A stretch of 64,000 nt of DNA from Nectonema munidae (GCA_030549495.1 JAUIRK010000509.1:1672501-1736500), one strand, 5' to 3'; positions 32,613 to 47,600 are shown, counted from the stretch's first letter. Notes: generated by a model from the sequence alone, not told the origin. Made by a program: numbers and translations.

Positions 32613-35600
32613 CTAAAATTTTCAAAAATTTAACAGAGAATAGACAAGGAAATGACTTTAGCAAGGATTAATAATGAATTATCTGGTAACTTTTATTATC
32701 AAAAATCATCAAATAAAAAATACAACTACATTGATTTGTAGCACATCTTTCGCAAACGACATAATTAATGATTAGACGTTACTATGCAAAAGTATCAACT
32801 ACTTTTTTAAATAACCTGGATCTAAACACCTAAAATTACTGATCTAATTTTGAACTTTTTTATAAAAGAGAGTAATGCTTTGTGATATAAATTCTCTGTC
32901 GAATATCTTACTTGAATATGCTCTACATTTATAATGGGAATTTGAGGATATCTTCGCATAAAAATTCTCATCATCATGGTGGATATCTGTTATGTTCATA
33001 CCTTAAATAACATAGAAGTAATATCACTAGGTAGAGCATGAAAAAGAAAGCTTTACTGGGAGTAGGTTGATATACACTTTTCTCTTTAATAAATTTTAAT
33101 TCATATCTAGCAGTCTCGCTGGCATCTCCGTGTATGATTATATACAAATGAGTCACATTTTCAAGAATATCTCGGTTGTCGTCCATATAAGAATACAAGT
33201 GATCTTGATTTATGCCAAGTTGCTCGCTTTTTACCCTTTTAACTAAAAATGCAAAATTTATGGGAAGAAGATGTGTGAATGATTTCGTTGTGACCTGGGT
33301 AAAAAGATTTTTCTAAGTTAATATCGGAAATATCATTTTCGTGGTTGAATTTTATGTATAAACTTGAATTTGGTAAAAATAGGATTTTTGAAAAGTACAA
33401 ATCATGTTCTAAAAAGAAAATAAATTTATTGTTTATTTAAAGCACTAAAAAGTTTTTACCATCAAATTTTTTAAAGATTATCGAGTAGTCACTGAATCGG
33501 ACGTTTGGATTTTGGCATTTTATTTTCAAGACCCTTTCTTTTACGTTGGTAACAAAATTGACGCGTCCATCTTTTATTACATCAAATTCTAAAATGATAA
33601 AATTTATCTACACAGATCCTCTTTATTCGCAAGTTCAGTGTTCTTTAATATTTGAAATAAGAACACAAGCTTTTGTTTGTTAAAATTCAAGGAATAAATA
33701 TATATAAATCAATGTACTATATCCTATGACACAGATCAAGTGAAATATCGGAGTTTGTCTTTTATTATGTGTATCTTAAAAGAAATAATATGAAATCACA
33801 TAGCCGGATAAATGTAGGGCATATGGAATGATATTTAATTGATTTGTAATTTAAAATAGTGAAGGTTCTCTTCTGTATTGAACTTCTTTAACTTTGGCGA
33901 ATATCACAACGTTTTACAGATGAAATTTTCAAGAACAAAAAAGTATAAACATTTTTCTAACTAATAGTCCCAAAAAAACAAAATTTCAGCCTCAAAGCTG
34001 CTTTTTATCTGTCAATGATTATGATTTATTAATTTGATAATTAATTCTTTTGATAATTAATTATGAAATGAATGACTCCTCCCTCAATTCTAACTATTTC
34101 GATGTGAGATAGCATTGTGCGCTAAATATTATAAGTATAAAATGATCGCCTTGGTTGATGCACACGCATAAGAGACACTTGACGAGAATTGAAATCTCAT
34201 CTAGTGAAACTAAATGTGGATTTGCACACGAAAATTGAAACTGATAAAGCTTTAGCGGATCTTTGACATTGTCTTCGATTTTTTGATGATGATCGAACAC
34301 ACATGGCAATTTACAATTTCTAATACTTCGTAAATAGCACATTTTTTCATCAATTCTCTAGATAAATAGCAATATAAAGCCAGAACAAGCACTAAATAAA
34401 CTAGCGACTAATGAGTTATTTAATTTTGCAACTTAAGAAATGAACTTTTTTACATTTAAGGAATAATAAACTTTAGACGAACTCATTGATTTTGGGCTAA
34501 ATTTTGGTTTGTTTAGTCTTTAGACAAACTTTAAAAAACATATTTGCCATCTTTAGTTGTAATACAGTTTTTTTCTGCAATACACCAATGTATTTTTTAA
34601 CTTGTTCATTAATTCCTTACATATGGCAAACTTTTAAAAATGGTTTTAGAAATACTCACTACTAATCAACAAATATCAGATGAACAAATCTTGCCTCTGC
34701 TTTTTCTTGTATTATTTAAATGTGACTAGATGAGACCGAAAACAAGAAAACCGGCTTCCACTGCAATCTTTTGATGCTTTTTAGATATATTTGATTAGAA
34801 AGAATGAAGAATATTTGGGTTAAAGATTTCCAGCCAAAGAGACTAAAACTCTAACTTAATTTATCCTAAAGTTAAACTGTTTGGGACTTGAAATATATTT
34901 AAGGAATAAACTGATAAGTACATTAAGAAGCGTATTCTTCAAAACATTTTAATGAATTTCAATAATAAATAAATTCAAATTATTTATCAAATTATTTTTT
35001 GAAATAAAAGGGTATAAACTAATTCACTCATTTAATAGTAACAATTCACATTCAGGTCTTGCTTTTTACATTTCTCATGATATCAATTATGAAATCAAAC
35101 AAAAAATTCTACAACAAACTTTACTTTACTGTTGAAGTTTGGTTGAATAATCAACAAGGTGTTATCATTAATAACTATTACAGAAGACCGATAAATGATT
35201 TTGACAGTGTTAACGAGTTTTTGTCGCATTTTAATGATACATTAGGCAGAGAAATAAAAAAATATATATATGTAGGCGATTTTAATTTGATCTTTTAAAA
35301 ATTGAAAAACTTAAAAATATAAATGACTTTGTGAATATTCTTTTATCTAATTCTTTCATACCTGCAATAACAAAGTACACAAGATATAGTAGTCAAACCC
35401 TTTTAGACAATTTTTTTGTTTCCTCTTTCAATAATATATATCATGCTTATATTATTTACAATACAATGTCCGATCATTTTCCAATTTTACTTTCTCTTTC
35501 AAAAAGCTGTGGCTCAAACCAACAAAAATTCATCAAAAAGTTTGATAAAAATAGTTTCATCAGAAACATATCTAATTTCGACTGGGACAAATATCTTGTG

Positions 35601-38600
35601 AATAACATTGAACCAAATCTATTTTTTTCAAAAATTAACCAAAAATTAGTGAAAGAGATCACCTTGAACAAAACTTTTATTTCCAAACGGTCCAATTATT
35701 ACAGAACTTCATTTAACCAATGGATGAACGAGGATATTCTGAAGATAATTAGAAAAAGGGACAAAATACATCTTAAGTTAAAACACACTCATTCACAGCT
35801 CATGTTAAAATAAGAAACATAATCAAGTATAAAATAAAGGCAGCTAAAAAAACACATATGAAAAATCTCTTCAATGAAAGCACTTCAACCAAATCTTTTT
35901 AGAACAATCTCAATAGCGTGATTAAACCTAAAAAAAGATAAAATAGTTTTAAAAAATGATAAGGGATTTTTAGTTTCTGAAGCAAGTACCAAAGTCAACC
36001 TTTTTAGCACTCAGTTCAAATTCACCTCTAATAACGCTTCTCGTAGCTTCTCTGATGATGATTTTGATATTTGTTCCGATTGTCAGTTTAATTTTCATAG
36101 ATTTACTATGAATGATCTCATTCTTGCCATTGATTCTATTAAGTCTGGCTCTTCTGATGTGTATGGTATTGGACTTGGTTTGATTAAATGTATTTCTACT
36201 TCAATTGCAAAGTGTCTTCTTATTGGCCAAAACTCGTGTCTTGACTCTTCTTGCTTTCCTCGTGTTTTCAAAATCAGTAAAATCATTCCTATTCATAAAA
36301 AAGGCGATACACATGACGTCAAAAATTATCGCCAAATAAGTCTGATTTCTACTCTTTCAAAAATCTTTGAAAAGTTAATTTACAGTCAGCTTTCAATTTA
36401 TTTTGGAAAAAAATGACCTGCTCTTCAGATCCCAATTTGGTTTTAGAAAGAGTCACAATTCAGAACTACTACATGCAACTGAAATCATATTTGCATGAAA
36501 GGTCACAATTTGTCTTCTATGATGATGAACAATCAAATCGATAAAGTTTTAAAAAGGTGCGAGTTTAATATGGTCAAAATTAACTATGAAAAATCAAAAA
36601 TTATTCTGTTTTGCGAATCTAAAATTGATTTAAATGCTAAACAGCTACCTTTTCAAGTAACTGACACAGTTAACTTGTTGGGACTTGTGATCAATTCTAA
36701 TCTTAATTGGGATGATCACATCAAGCACGTGAACACCAAATTAGCAGAATAAATGCTATTTTATTTCATCACAAAAATTTCCTTAACCAAAAAACAAAAT
36801 TAACCATATATAAATGCGTCTTTCTTCCACATTTGCACTATTGTAATTTGATATGGGGAAACGCTAACATCAATAGTTTGTTTGTTCAACAAAAAAGCAC
36901 TGCGAATAGCATATGATATGGATAGAAATTCTCACACAACATTGATGTTTTTTCGAGAAAAACTTTTCAAAGTATCAGACATTATATTTATAAACTGAAT
37001 TTTTTTGTACAAATACTTTCACCTCATGCTTCCATTGATTGTATATGAAGAATTTATGATAAATGAAAACATAAAACCTTACGATTTACGTAATACCCAC
37101 TCAGTTGAAATACCTTTCTATAGAATACAAAAATTTTAACAATCTTTAGTCTATAGAATAGGTACGCATTTGAACAGTTTACCTAAACCACTTGAATTTT
37201 ATAGCATTACTATCTCGAAATTCAAGCAAAATCTAAATCTTCTTTGGTTCAAAATTATGACTATATGTGTGCCATAAATAATTGCTACATATGTAAAACT
37301 ATTCATTGATATCGACACACATTTTAATATTTGAAGCTACAATTATATTTTTATGCCTTTTGAAACAGTTCAATGTTTCTTTTCTTTTTTTCTTAGCATG
37401 CATCTTCATTTAGCGGTTTTTTCAAGCCTTCGGATATCATGTTTTCAATCACTTGTTCAATTTATCAACTTTTTATTCAATTATGCTTGAATACACATGT
37501 GCTACTTTGTCATATATTATTTTTGTTTGAATCAATAAATTCTTTCTTTCTTTCTTTAAGTTTGTCTTTTTTCACTTCAAAGTTTGTCCTTTTTGCTGGC
37601 TGTCGTTGACTTTAATAAGGTCCTAAAAACCTTTTGAAATATAAATATTGAGAATGGATTAGTTATTTATGTTCTAAAACAAATTCAAAGTTTAGAATTT
37701 TTGAGAAATTGTAAACAGATGGATTCTTTCTATCGTTAAATTTTTCAAAACCATTTATAAACTTTATAACGAAAACAAAAGTTATATTCGACAAAATGTT
37801 AAATAGTATTTTTCTCCTACCTTGATCTTCAATCTGACACTTGGCTATTGTTGGCGAAACAAATGTGCCTTTAAATATATTTTCTGTAGCATTATATTCC
37901 AAATCTTCTATACCTATATCTAAAAATGAAATGTAGTATAATTAGTTATTCGTATTCTTCAATATTTTATATAAAGTTTCTAAACTAATTATTATTACTG
38001 GTCAGGCAAGACCATACGGGAGACAAAATACCTGAGACGTCACGTCAAACTATTATTTACTTAAATATAAAAATCGTAAAAGTTAAAAAAGGATACTCAA
38101 AATCAAAAATTGGTAATCTTTTACTTTACGGTTCTGTCAATCAAAAAATTTCTTTGACAAATTATTGGCTGTTGTGATGTCAATCAAACTATACATTAAT
38201 AAACTCTGTCACAGTGGTTCCCAACCTTTTTTCTCTGGCGACCCAATTTAAGCCTCACCAGAGTTTTGCGATCCCATACAAAGATTTTTTTTCTCTATAT
38301 TCATCTAATAAATCCAACTCTAAAATGACGGCTATATAAAAGTTAGTATATTAATAAAGTATATTATAAAAGAGTAAATTTTTTACTTTTCTCTTACTTA
38401 CAAGTAAGTAAATTTTCTTACTTGTAATAATACAATTTCTTTTGTTCTGTAACTTTTTACTGTAATAATACAATTTCTGAACTGTGATTAGCGGTAGCTT
38501 TCATTTTTTATTTTTTATGAAGAGTAAAGTCGATCTAGCCTCTTGGGCTTGTTCTCAATGTAAGATCGCCAAAAAACAAGATATGACTCGTTGTGTTCTA

Positions 38601-41600
38601 TGTTCTAAATGGGTTTGTCAAAAATGTACCAAGTTACCTGAGAGCTTCAAAAACTTTTTTGATAAATATTTCAGTATGGGAGTCAGATGGATTTGTAGTT
38701 CTTGCTCAACTACTCCCACTGTCTCAAAAACATCTGTTATAGATAATGATAGTTTAAATGTTATAAAAACTCTTAAAGAAGAATTTCAAAGTTTGAAGTC
38801 AGAAATTAAGGAAATTAAAGATAGCGTTACTCCCACTGTCTCAAAAACATCTGTTATAGATAATGATAGTTTAAATGTTATAAAAACTCTTAAAGAAGAA
38901 TTTCAAAGTTTGAAGTCAGAAATTAAGGAAATTAAAGATAACGTTATTTCTAAACCTCCTAAGGAAAACAATGTGTTATCAACGAATCATTCGAATAAAA
39001 CTTATGCTGATGCTCTTAAAAACAATAAAAATGTTTTATACTTAAAGTCTGATTTTAATCAAAATAAGATAGCTAAAGAATGTTTAGAGAATGTTAAAGT
39101 TAATTATTTAAAAGAAAATTCAAAGTTTATTAAAATCTCTCTCGGTGATGAGGATGCATTGAAAAAGGCAGAAGATCTCTTTAAAGATAAGAAAGTCAAA
39201 TTTAAAAAGACAAGGATAATGAATCCTCAAGTCAAAGTTAATCTTCCTATCTCTATTGATGAGAAATTAATTGTTGAAGAAATCTTGAAAAAGAATCCTG
39301 CTATCAAAGAACTTGTTGATGAAGGAGGTGTTCTTAAATTTTTATTTTGTCATAAGTCTAAGTACAAAGATACAAAGTGTGCAATATTGAGTTGTGACTC
39401 GAAAATATATAATTGTATAAAAAATTTAGACTTTTATCTTTATATAAAATACAATAAGTGTAAATGTTATACTTATATTTCATCTCTTCAGTGCAATAAA
39501 TGCTTATCTTTTGGTCATACCAAAAAATATTGCCGTAAACTTGTAATTGCGTGTGCTCATTGTGCTGCAACAGACCACACACATAAAGAGTGTAAATATA
39601 GAGATGATAACACTAAGTTGAAATGTTTCAATTGTCATAATAATAAAATGAGTGAAACATGTCATTGTGCATATAGTACTAAATGCCCTTCGGTTAGAGA
39701 GAATATAGAATATATCAAGTCTATCACATCGTTTTAAGCATGACAGTAACTATAAAAGATGTATCATGTTCCAGTAATAAGTTTTGTAAATCATTCACAG
39801 ATATACTTGATTTTACATATTTTAAGGACACTATATTATTTAACAATACTCAGTCATCTACCTTTTGTAGCCTTGAGCAAAAGTTGAACTTGTATAATTT
39901 TAATATAATTTCAATAAACATTCAGTCACTCAATGCTAAATATTTATCTTTAATCTCTTTTCTCAATTCTCTTAATTCTAGTAATTCTATTCTGCCCGAT
40001 TTGATTTGTATACAAGAATCCTGGTACTCACCTTCTGATGTAAACTTTTTTGACATCGATGGTTATAAGTTTTTATTTTCTCCTCCCTCTCTGAGTTCTC
40101 ATTCAGGTCTAGCTTTCTATCTTACTAATCAGGTAAAATACGAAATTTGTAATATTGATATTAAAAGTGAATATTTTGAAGTTTTTACCATCTTGTTAAA
40201 ATTTTCTTCTAAACACCAAATATATATCAATAATATTTATCGTAGACCCACCAATAATAAAAATCACATTGAAGCATTTTTGACAGAAATGGAATTATTT
40301 CTATCTGGGTATAAGTATGATAAAAAAAAGAGTATTTTCTTAGGAGACTTTAATTTTGATTTACTCAAGCTGAATATAGATCATCATACTACTCTTTTTT
40401 TAAGTGAATGGTTTGCTAACTTCTATATTCCAACTGTCACTAAGGTTACTAGATTAGCTAGCGAAACCTTGATTGATAACATATTTATTCCTTTTGACTT
40501 TCTCCCACATAGGAGCTTCAACTTTTCACATAATATATCTGACCACGTTCCTCTTCTAATTAGTTTAAAGATAGACAATAAAGAACCACTTGACTTTATC
40601 AAAAAGCGTTTTAATGAAAGAAATTTTTGTGAAAGTATTAGCTCTTTTGATTGGAGTTCCTACTTATACAGTAGTTATGATAATCCAAATTTATATTTTC
40701 AAATGATGTATAACAAAATACTTGAATCTATAAATTCGTGTACTAAAATAGTAAAATTTAGAAAGCAGTCAAATGGATATTATAAGAATTGTATCAAAGA
40801 CTGGGCCAACTCTTATCTTTTGGAAATTATAAAATATAGAAATAAGATACATAAAAAATTGAAAAAACATTATGACATTGATTTGAAAATAAAGCACCAA
40901 AAAATTCGTAATCAGGTCAAACAACTAACAAAAAAGTTAAAAAATGAATACTATTACAAATACTTTTCTGAAGTCTCTAGCTCAAAAGATAAGTGGAAAA
41001 AACTAAACTCTTTGCTAAAAAATTCGGATAAAACTGAGATAACTATTGAACATTGTGGCTCGAAAATTTATAATAAGTTAAAAATTGCAAACTTGTTCAA
41101 TGATCATTTCACAGCTGATGAGGTATCGTCTATACAACATATTGATACCCTTTCGTTTATTTTCGAAAAGAATCTAACATTTGATTTTAAGAGCTTCACT
41201 ATTCAGGATGTCCTACTTGCTGTTAGTTCGCTCGAAGGTAAAAGATGTTGCGATGCTTATGGAGTGTCTATATACCATATCAAGTTGGTCATTGATAGTC
41301 TCGCGAAATATTTAACAATCGGGTTCAATTCTTGTTTGGAGTTTTCATGTTATCCAACAGTCTTCAAAGTCAATAAGGTATGCCCTATCTTCAAAAAAGG
41401 TATTAAAAGTGACATAAATAACTATAGGCCAATTTCGATTATTTCTTCAATTTCGAAAATTTTTGAAAAATTGCTATATCGTCAAATGAGTCATTACTTT
41501 GAAAAATATGACATTCTCAATAGCCAACAATTTGGTTTTAGAACCCTTCATAATTCAGAATATTTATTGAGCACTTTTGTAACTGATATAATATCCAAGC

Positions 41601-44600
41601 TGTCTCAAGGTAGAAATGTTTGCACATTATTTTTGGATCTCTCAAAGGCATTCAACACTATACCTCACTCTCTCTTGATAAAAAAACTGAGAACTTATGG
41701 ATTTTCAAACAAATCTATATTTTTCTTGGAGTCCTATTTTGAAAAAAGACAGCAGTTTGTTTCAATAGATGACACACTTTCTGATAGAAGGTATATTGCC
41801 TCAGGAGTTCCGCAGGGCTCTATATTGGGTCCCCTCCTATTTTTAATATATTTGAATGATATATATCTTTCTAATGAAAACGTTGATTTTCTATGCTTTG
41901 CTGACGATATTACTATAAATATTCCATTCCTGCCCAATGATCCAAATATCTCCAAAAAAATTTCACTGGACATAAATAAGGTGGAACAATGGTTAGAAAA
42001 TAATGGAATGAAATTAAATTACAGTAAGTCCAAGATAATGCTGTTCAAAAATCAATGTTCTAGTAATTTTCTTAATGATGGATTCAAATTTGAAATAGTG
42101 GACCGATTCAACTTACTTGGAGTTACAATCGATAATAAATTAAAATGGCATGCACACATCCAAAATATAAATGCGAAAGTATCAAAAGTGAATGGCGTTT
42201 TATCTAGATTGAAAAATACTCTTCCTATTCATATAAAGCTATTGATTTACAATTCATTTTTTTTACCTCATTTAAAATATTGTTTAACAATTTGGGGTCA
42301 TTCAAATCTGACAACTTTAGCTAAAACTCAGAAAAAATGCCTAAGGCTAGTACATGGCCTGAGTCCGTATGCACACACAAGTAATCTTTTTTATGAAACA
42401 CAGGTATTAAAGTTACAGGATTTATATCAATTTAGTTTGGCTCTTATGATTTATAAGTTGTTTAATTTCATGCTGCCTTCTATTTTCAGTCATATACTTC
42501 ACTTCAATTCTATATCTATTCAATATGATTTAAGAGAGAAAAATACGGCATTAGTACCTCACTATAGATGTCTAAACTTTTACCAAACTTTAGAATATAA
42601 GCTTTCTAGTTTTTGGAATAGCAACCTTTATTTGATAAACTATCTAGATTTAAGCATAAGTCTATACAAAAAAAAGTTGAAGAAAATGTTCACAGAGGGA
42701 TATATGTTTTCTTGTTTTGATGCAAATTGCTTCTCTTGTCTTCAGACAACTAAAGAGGTGAAATTATAGTATATGCATTTTATTGTATTATAAGTATATA
42801 TATATATATATTTACATATACATATTTTACATATATCTGATTTATTGTGAATAATACTTAGAGATTGTCTGATACAGTTAATTATTTTGTGATGATGGTT
42901 CTAATTCTTTCAAACAAATAATAATATATTGTATAATTATATTATTTAGTGTAAACTCATGCAAGCGGTTCTTCAGCCTTTTGATTTTGCACGTTTGTAA
43001 TAAATGTATACATAAATTTATTTATTTGATTCAATAATAACTACTTTAAAACTCTGTTTGTTTCAGTACAGCTTTCACTTCTATATGGAAGTTGTTTTTT
43101 TGTTCCTTACATTTCATTTTTTTTTAAATAAACTTCTTCTTCTTCTTCTTCTTCATACAAAGATCAAGACTATATTCATTGATTAAGGTATACATAAGAA
43201 TGCTACATAACTGCAGTTTATCATAGCAAAAACGAAAATATCCATTTATATGCAATATATATAATAGCTCAAAATAACATAATTGGATGTTACTGATGCG
43301 AGTAATACAAGCTTTATTTTGATAATAAACAATAATGTTCTCAATGTCATGTTTGGTACTGTTTTTCTATCACCAACTTCTCAATCTATGGTGTTGTTTT
43401 GGATACAACACAACGTAGGTCATCTTCAGCATGGAGTTTATTTCTTAGCTTTGATTTTATAAGTTGTAAAGATGAAAAGGTCATCACACATAAGGAAAAG
43501 GCATGAGAATTATGGAAGTAATTGTTTGATCCAAAATTGATTCACTGCTATGGATTCAAACTCAGTAAGATCAATGAATTCCTCTTGATATTTTTCAAAA
43601 ACATCTTCAATTTTTGCAGCAAATGGTTTTCTAAGTAAGCCATGGGATAATAAAAAAAAATTAAAAAAAAATTCAAATCTCCCAGTGTTGGATCAGCAAA
43701 CTTTGAAAACTCTTGTTGAATGGAACATCATGCTCATTTTCTTCAACAAATATATTTAATGTGGGAAACGTAAAAATTTCTATTTTCTATCCTTGACAGC
43801 CAAAGATCATTTTGTCAAAGGCATTTTATTTTTCTGCAAAATCAAGTGTTGGAAGTCTCTCCCTGAAGTGAAAGATTAAGGGAATTCAGAATTGTGAAGA
43901 AATCTACCAAGTATGCAGTTTTTACCAAATTTGAAAGTTTTGTTCTTCCTTGCTGAGATAGGAATTCTCTCACCTCAGCATTCAACTCAAAAAACTCTTC
44001 AATACTTTTCCTTTTGACAGCCGTCTTACCTCAGTGTGCAATAGAAGAACTTCGTGCTTGGAATCGATTTCTTGGCACAGTTTAGCGAAGCAGCGATTGT
44101 TCAATGCATTTGACTTTATGAAGTTAACTATTATATGTAACTATGATATGAAGTATTAGTTAACTGTTTTAACAATTGATTGCATAATAGTTTTCAAATC
44201 TGTTGTCAATGTTTTTGAAGCAAATACTTGACGATGTATAATGCAATGAACACGAACAACTTGTGGAGAAACATTCTTTACCATCTGCTGAAACCCAGAT
44301 CTAGCACCTAGCATAGACGGTGCACCATCAGTACATATGCCGCCAACATTTTCCCACTTAGTCCATGTCCTTTGAGAAATGATCCTATTTTTTCATTTAT
44401 CTGAATTTTAATTATTCACCAACAACTCATTTATTATTTCCTACATGTATCCGCATGTCTTTCTTCAGCTTACTGTAGGTTTGCAAACATCAATATTTTG
44501 GCATATATGACTTGAAACTAAAGTTGGTAATTTGCAGTGAAATTATCATTAATATTCACGGAATATCATTGTCTTGAAGGTAGTTAATAGAAAATTCAAA

Positions 44601-47600
44601 CATCAGACAACCTTCAATTACACACAGAGACACACACAAAAAAAGAAAAAAAATCATGTACCTAAGTACAAAATCAGTCCTTGAAATACTGACTAAAACA
44701 GAAGAGAAATCAAATTTTAAAATATTACAACGCTCCATACTTACAACTTTCGAAATACAAATTCAGTGTTGGCTTAAGCAGACTGGTAGCCCAATGACAT
44801 ACAGACATGCCAGATGCAAACTCTTATCTGACACAAATAATCCTAGACAGGCATATATATACATATTCGAAGCACTATGGATAGAGGTAAATAGAACCAA
44901 GAACCTGTGATTCCCGCAAGTTAATCCTAGGATTAAAAAGGTCCTTAAAAAGACGATAGACAACAATCTACTGTACAATTGATTGTCCCAGTTAATCTTG
45001 GCATTAAGTACAGTTTGACATAACGTGTATTCTATCCTTTGTCTTTTAGTTTACAGTTTGACATAACGTATATTCTATCCTTTGTCTTTAAGAATTAGGC
45101 CTATATATGCCGTCTCAGGTCGAAATTGGGCAAAGTTCGGGAAAAGTCTACTGAATCCTCTTAATCCATTGATATCAGCAAAATACCTTATAAATTTATT
45201 TGGGAACCCCTGCTCTATCATAATATAAAGATTAATTTAAAAATATATTTTATAGATTTCAAATTTAATTAGAATTCATTAACTATATTTTACTAAAGAT
45301 TCTAAATTAAATTTACATTAAAGTATTAGAGAAATAAAAAAATATTTAATTTAGAAATACAAAATACATACTTTATTTCTGTTCAATACTTTGAGGTTGC
45401 AATAAACCTAGAATTTAAAAACACAGAAAATAATTTTGCTTTTGGAAAATGGCTTCTACAAACGAACTCATCTAAATATGATTTGAATAATTCGTTGGAG
45501 GTGCCAAACTGTCTTTTAAATTTTCTTTTGGCCTGCATTCAAAGATTTTCAATGTTTTGCGTGTGAATGTTCATATCATTTGGGTCAACAAAGTTACGTT
45601 GGTGTATAACTACCCAATGATCACAAACTCCATTATTATAGTTAGAAATGTTCCTGTAAGCAGACCATCCGTCAGAAACAATAATGGATTCTGGTAATAT
45701 GTGTCTTTGTATAATTTGTGTAAGAGTTGTTTCGCTCCTATCTTCAACTTCAACTAAAAAACATTTCTTACTATTTCTTTCAATTGCTCCAAACACCCAA
45801 TGACCTTCTCTCCAAGTACCTCTGTGATATTTTCTATGAAAAAACTTGCTTTCATCAATTTCTACTATAATTTGATCAAAGTTTTCATCAAAACCTCCAA
45901 CAGTTAGACAATTTCTTTCAACCCAACTTGTAACAATCTCTTTACAAAAATTAGCCCAGTCTACAGCAGTTCGTCCACTTCCAATAGATGCTTCATGAAT
46001 AATAGCGTCTAATGAATAGTCACGACACGACACCATCCATAAATGAACAAAATCATAGAATTTAAGGTGAGGTGGCTTTTTGCAAAAAAGTAGAGTTTTT
46101 TTTTTACCACCAACATAACATTTCCAACAATATCCATGAGATACATCATTTCTCTTTATTAATTTACAATTTTGTAGGCAATCATTGCATTGGAAAATAT
46201 TTAAAATAACTTTGTGCGAAGCAAACCATTTTAAAATGTCTAATTTATCATTTGAATTTAAAACCTGTAACAGAGAAGAAAAATTCCAATTTTCAGATAA
46301 AATTGTATTCTCACTCAGAGTAGTATCCATAAGTTCATTTATTTCAGATGAAAATGAATCGATAGAAAAGATGATGAAAGAAAATATACTTCTTACGCTC
46401 GTGTCAAAACAATTCGTCAAATTATACATGTGCCTTCGATTTGAGCGAGTGTAGCATATGTGGGTGAATTTGGTTATATTCTCCGTGTGTTGTTTTTATT
46501 TGTTTGGATGCATATGTGTGGTATCAAGTAATAACTACGAAAGAATGATTTTGTTATTCAAACCCATACAAAACACATTCATACACTTATGAATCAGTAT
46601 TAGCACATAAGTGTCGTGCTTATCTTATGCTGAACGAAACATCTTATACGAATACAACCAGAACCACACAACAAAAATACAAACGCTATACGCAAATCGA
46701 TCAGACACAAGCTCTGGGTGTTTTGCTATAAATAGATGATTTTTCACATCCTTCAATGCTTATGACGTCATAATAAAAACAGTATACATTCATTACGTAA
46801 GGATATGTATGTCTGTCATTGCGGTATATTTTAACTATATACAATACGTATATTCAGGGCCGGGCTTAGGCCACTGCAACCTATGCGGCCGCAGTGGGCC
46901 CCGCGCTTCTCATTTTGATGGTATATTGTATCATTTCGCTAAACGCAAGGTTCGCAAAGTAAAGTTACTTTGATCGTCATTTCGTGTTAATGGAAAAGTA
47001 ATAAAACAAACCCTTTTCTTTTTTCAAAATCTTATTTCTCACTTTTAATTTTTTTTCCTACCCACACTGGGCGCCGCGCAATCCATTTTGCACAGGGCCC
47101 CGCGAACACTAAGGCCGGTCCTGGGTATATACACTGAACTTATAAATCACATGTGATACTTTGCATGCTTCATACGTCAGAATCATATTTTTTAATCATT
47201 TATACTCTACTTTCCATTTTTGATTTTAGCAATTTATCGTTAGTATAATAGGACTTTTTTTTGAACTTTTGCACTATTTTTTTCTTCACTTGTTGTTTGA
47301 TAAGTAAGAATTTACAATTTTTTTCCATTTTTTAGTCTAATTGTAAGTTTTTGTAGCATGTCTGGTATTAGAAATATAAAAAAAAAGAAAAATGAGGGTT
47401 CATCAAAAGATGTTTGTGCCGAAGAGTCATCGAGTATAAATAACATCTTTCAATTATTTCATGATCAAGATGATCAAATTCATCAACTAGTGAAAGTGAT
47501 TCCGACTCAATTTATGGAGAACTTTGCCCATCAGAAGGGGATGATGTTTCCCAAGAGTTAGAAAAAGACTTCGATCAAAATACCAGAAGTATTGGTACGA

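Larger units (their letters stand above)
38286..43153 (+). mobile_element. Full-length, apparently intact LINE (CR1/jockey-type)
   Basis: A 4868-bp insertion flanked by an 11-bp duplication CATACAAAGAT (38275-38285 and 43154-43164) inside a hAT. It has a ~230-bp leader, two uninterrupted ORFs, a ~370-bp 3' UTR with AATAAA near the end, and a (CTT)n tail rather than poly(A). APE endonuclease plus reverse transcriptase in ORF2, and a PHD-like finger plus CCHC knuckles in ORF1, place it in the jockey/CR1 superfamily. The intact frames and preserved duplication suggest a recent insertion. Confidence 0.93.
38212..45212 (-). mobile_element. hAT transposon split by a full-length LINE
   Basis: One end is CAGTGGTTCCCAACCTTTTT at 38212; the other, inverted, is ...ATTTGGGAACCCCTG ending at 45212. 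Flanks CTCTGTCA (38204-38211) and CTCTATCA (45213-45220) are an 8-bp duplication with one mismatch. Without the LINE it is about 2.1 kb. It lies in a 13 kb intron of the EGF gene. Confidence 0.88.

Noticed and set aside
34094-34342. 82-residue minus-strand frame, possible extra exon of the EGF gene
   Set aside because: Its frame requires a phase-2 start and no good donor fits; the phase-1 reading from the nearest acceptor hits a stop. Flanking exons join well without it.
43120-43153. Simple (CTT)n microsatellite as an independent feature
   Set aside because: It is the 3' tail of the LINE, directly followed by the target-site duplication.
44656-44978. Overlapping 71-84 residue frames on both strands
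   Set aside because: No family resemblance; they lie in subterminal hAT DNA.
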